DNA from: Lachnospiraceae bacterium
GTDB taxonomy: Bacteria > Bacillota > Clostridia > Lachnospirales > Lachnospiraceae
Length of the DNA: 43,112 nt
Assembly: GCA_017621975.1 (NCBI GenBank)
Contig: JAGARW010000067.1
Coordinates: forward strand, 1 to 43,112
Direction of reading: 5' to 3'
The stretch's first letter is position 1; each line of letters begins with the position of its first letter. A model generated the notes under the pieces. It did no database searches. It was not told where the DNA came from and saw only the letters and a list, made by a program, of their open reading frames with translations. A program made the translations under genes and the position numbers. Of the stretch, positions 42,127-43,112 are shown one piece after another.

Positions 42127-43112
42127 TTACAGTACCACTTTGTCAAGATGCCAGATTTCATCCACATATTCCTGAATCGTACGGTCGGACGTGAACTTGC
42201 CGCAGCACGCCACGTTCAGGATCGCGCTCTTTGCCCAGCCCGCTTCGTCTCGGTAAGCCGCTTCGACTCTCTTCTGCGCTTCCGCATAGGAGCGGAAATC
42301 TTTCAAAATGAAATACGTATCCGCCTTGGACGTGCTGAGCGTATTCAGCAGCGAGTTGTACAGATCGCGGAACAGTTCCGGATTATCATGCGAGAACGTA
42401 CCATTGATCAACTGCATCAGAACTCTGCGGACGTCGGGATCATTGTTGAAGATTTCCATCGGATCATAACCGCCGTAGTTCTCATACTGGATGACTTCAT
42501 CAGAGCTCAGTCCGAAGATAAAGGCGTTTTCTTCTCCTACTTCCTCTACGATCTCAACGTTTGCACCGTCCATCGTACCGAGCGTAAGCGCGCCGTTTAA
42601 CATAAATTTCATATTGCCCGTTCCCGACGCTTCCTTACTTGCGGTAGAAATCTGCTCGGAAACGTCTGCGGCTGCAAAAATCCACTCCGCGTTGGAAACT
42701 CTGTAGTTTTCAATAAATACGACCTTGATCTTGCCGCGGATGTCGGGATCGTTGTTGACAACGTCCGCTACGGAATTGATCAGCTTGATCGTCAGCTTGG
42801 CGTTCTTATAACCTGCCGCCGCCTTCGCCCCGAAAATAAACGTACGGGGATAAAATTCCATATCGGGATTGTCCTTTAACTGGTTGTACAGATGCATCAC
42901 ATGAAGAATATTCAAAAGCTGTCTCTTATATTCATGCAGTCTCTTTACCTGAACGTCGAAGATCGATCTCGGATCCACTTCGATGCCGTTGTGCTCTCTG
43001 ATATAGGAAGCAAGGCGTACCTTATTGCGGTATTTGATGTTCATAAACTCGTGCTGCGCCTTTTTGTCTTCCGCATAAAGAACCAGCTTATGGATTGCAG
43101 GAAGGTCTGTAA
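42127..43112 (-). CDS. glgP: Glycogen/starch phosphorylase, C-terminal part (cut by window edge)
   Basis: The C-terminal 327 residues of a PLP-dependent alpha-glucan phosphorylase, which releases glucose-1-phosphate from glycogen. The frame is open to the window end ([19 protein letters not shown] before the first internal ATG), so the start is outside. [17 protein letters not shown] and [19 protein letters not shown] are conserved; [14 protein letters not shown] holds the PLP lysine. The end of the protein matches the family's usual C-terminus, so it is complete on this side. It precedes the aconitase-family gene in one transcript. Confidence 0.95.
   Translation of the reverse strand, partial: TDLPAIHKLVLYAEDKKAQHEFMNIKYRNKVRLASYIREHNGIEVDPRSIFDVQVKRLHEYKRQLLNILHVMHLYNQLKDNPDMEFYPRTFIFGAKAAAGYKNAKLTIKLINSVADVVNNDPDIRGKIKVVFIENYRVSNAEWIFAAADVSEQISTASKEASGTGNMKFMLNGALTLGTMDGANVEIVEEVGEENAFIFGLSSDEVIQYENYGGYDPMEIFNNDPDVRRVLMQLINGTFSHDNPELFRDLYNSLLNTLSTSKADTYFILKDFRSYAEAQKRVEAAYRDEAGWAKSAILNVACCGKFTSDRTIQEYVDEIWHLDKVVL

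Noticed and set aside
1..43112. CRISPR arrays, tRNA, rRNA, transposases, phage genes
   Set aside because: None seen: no regularly spaced repeats, no cloverleaf or rRNA segments recognised, and no transposase or integrase motif in any frame.

Overview
The window looks like a chromosome segment of a spore-forming Clostridia bacterium, most likely a Lachnospiraceae-type gut anaerobe. The reasons are family-level: a SPOCS (DUF3794)/LysM protein, a CotH-family protein, a SpoIIQ-like LytM protein, a class 1B dihydroorotate dehydrogenase with PyrK, strong AAGGAG-type ribosome sites and sigma-A promoters. No species can be named from the sequence alone. Almost every gene lies on the minus strand, so transcription runs from high to low coordinates.

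Positions 1-20476 hold a surface-polysaccharide locus. A promoter at 20448-20476, with a 15-bp palindrome on its -35 side, faces left into gmd and fcl (GDP-L-fucose) and manC (GDP-mannose). These are followed by a membrane protein of unknown role, a GtrB-like transferase, a GT2 enzyme, the polyprenyl-phosphate sugar transferase that would start the repeat unit, a Wzz-like chain-length protein, GT2, an EpsG-like polymerase, GT2, two GT4, a GT52-like (sialyltransferase-type) enzyme, a PglK-like ABC flippase and a further GT2. pseB has its own promoter and terminator, and the start of pseC follows at the left edge. Most junctions from manC to the ABC gene overlap or nearly so. Two sugar-nucleotide genes are interrupted by an in-frame amber codon: gmd at codon 240 and the pseC homologue at codon 54. 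TAG is an ordinary stop for many intact genes here, so both look like real nonsense mutations or assembly errors rather than recoding.

Positions 20583-24300 are a plus-strand block: an AraC-type regulator divergent from the polysaccharide promoter, a YuiD/DUF212 membrane protein and a large CotH-family protein with chitobiase-like and lamin-tail-like modules. A bidirectional terminator (24351-24389) separates it from ugd (UDP-glucose 6-dehydrogenase, own promoter).

Positions 25828-30428 run pyrC-pyrK-pyrD and then a SPOCS/LysM spore-envelope protein. A PrcB-domain lipoprotein gene (minus) and plsC (plus) follow. plsC converges on murF and their ends overlap by 6 bp. Positions 31901-39204 are a cell-envelope run, read from the right: an RTX-like calcium-binding-domain protein, a LytM protein without catalytic residues, an amidohydrolase, a GH9-like lipoprotein without the usual catalytic aspartates, ddl and murF. 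The right end has an aconitase-family hydratase downstream of glycogen phosphorylase, which is cut by the window edge.

The most unusual signal is a family of three diverged, long imperfect palindromes (263-499, 2880-3113, 39274-39550). They share an unpaired 20-nt loop and a small TCG-loop hairpin, while some stems change by compensatory substitutions. They are intergenic and carry no protein, so they are either a structured RNA or a non-autonomous mobile element.
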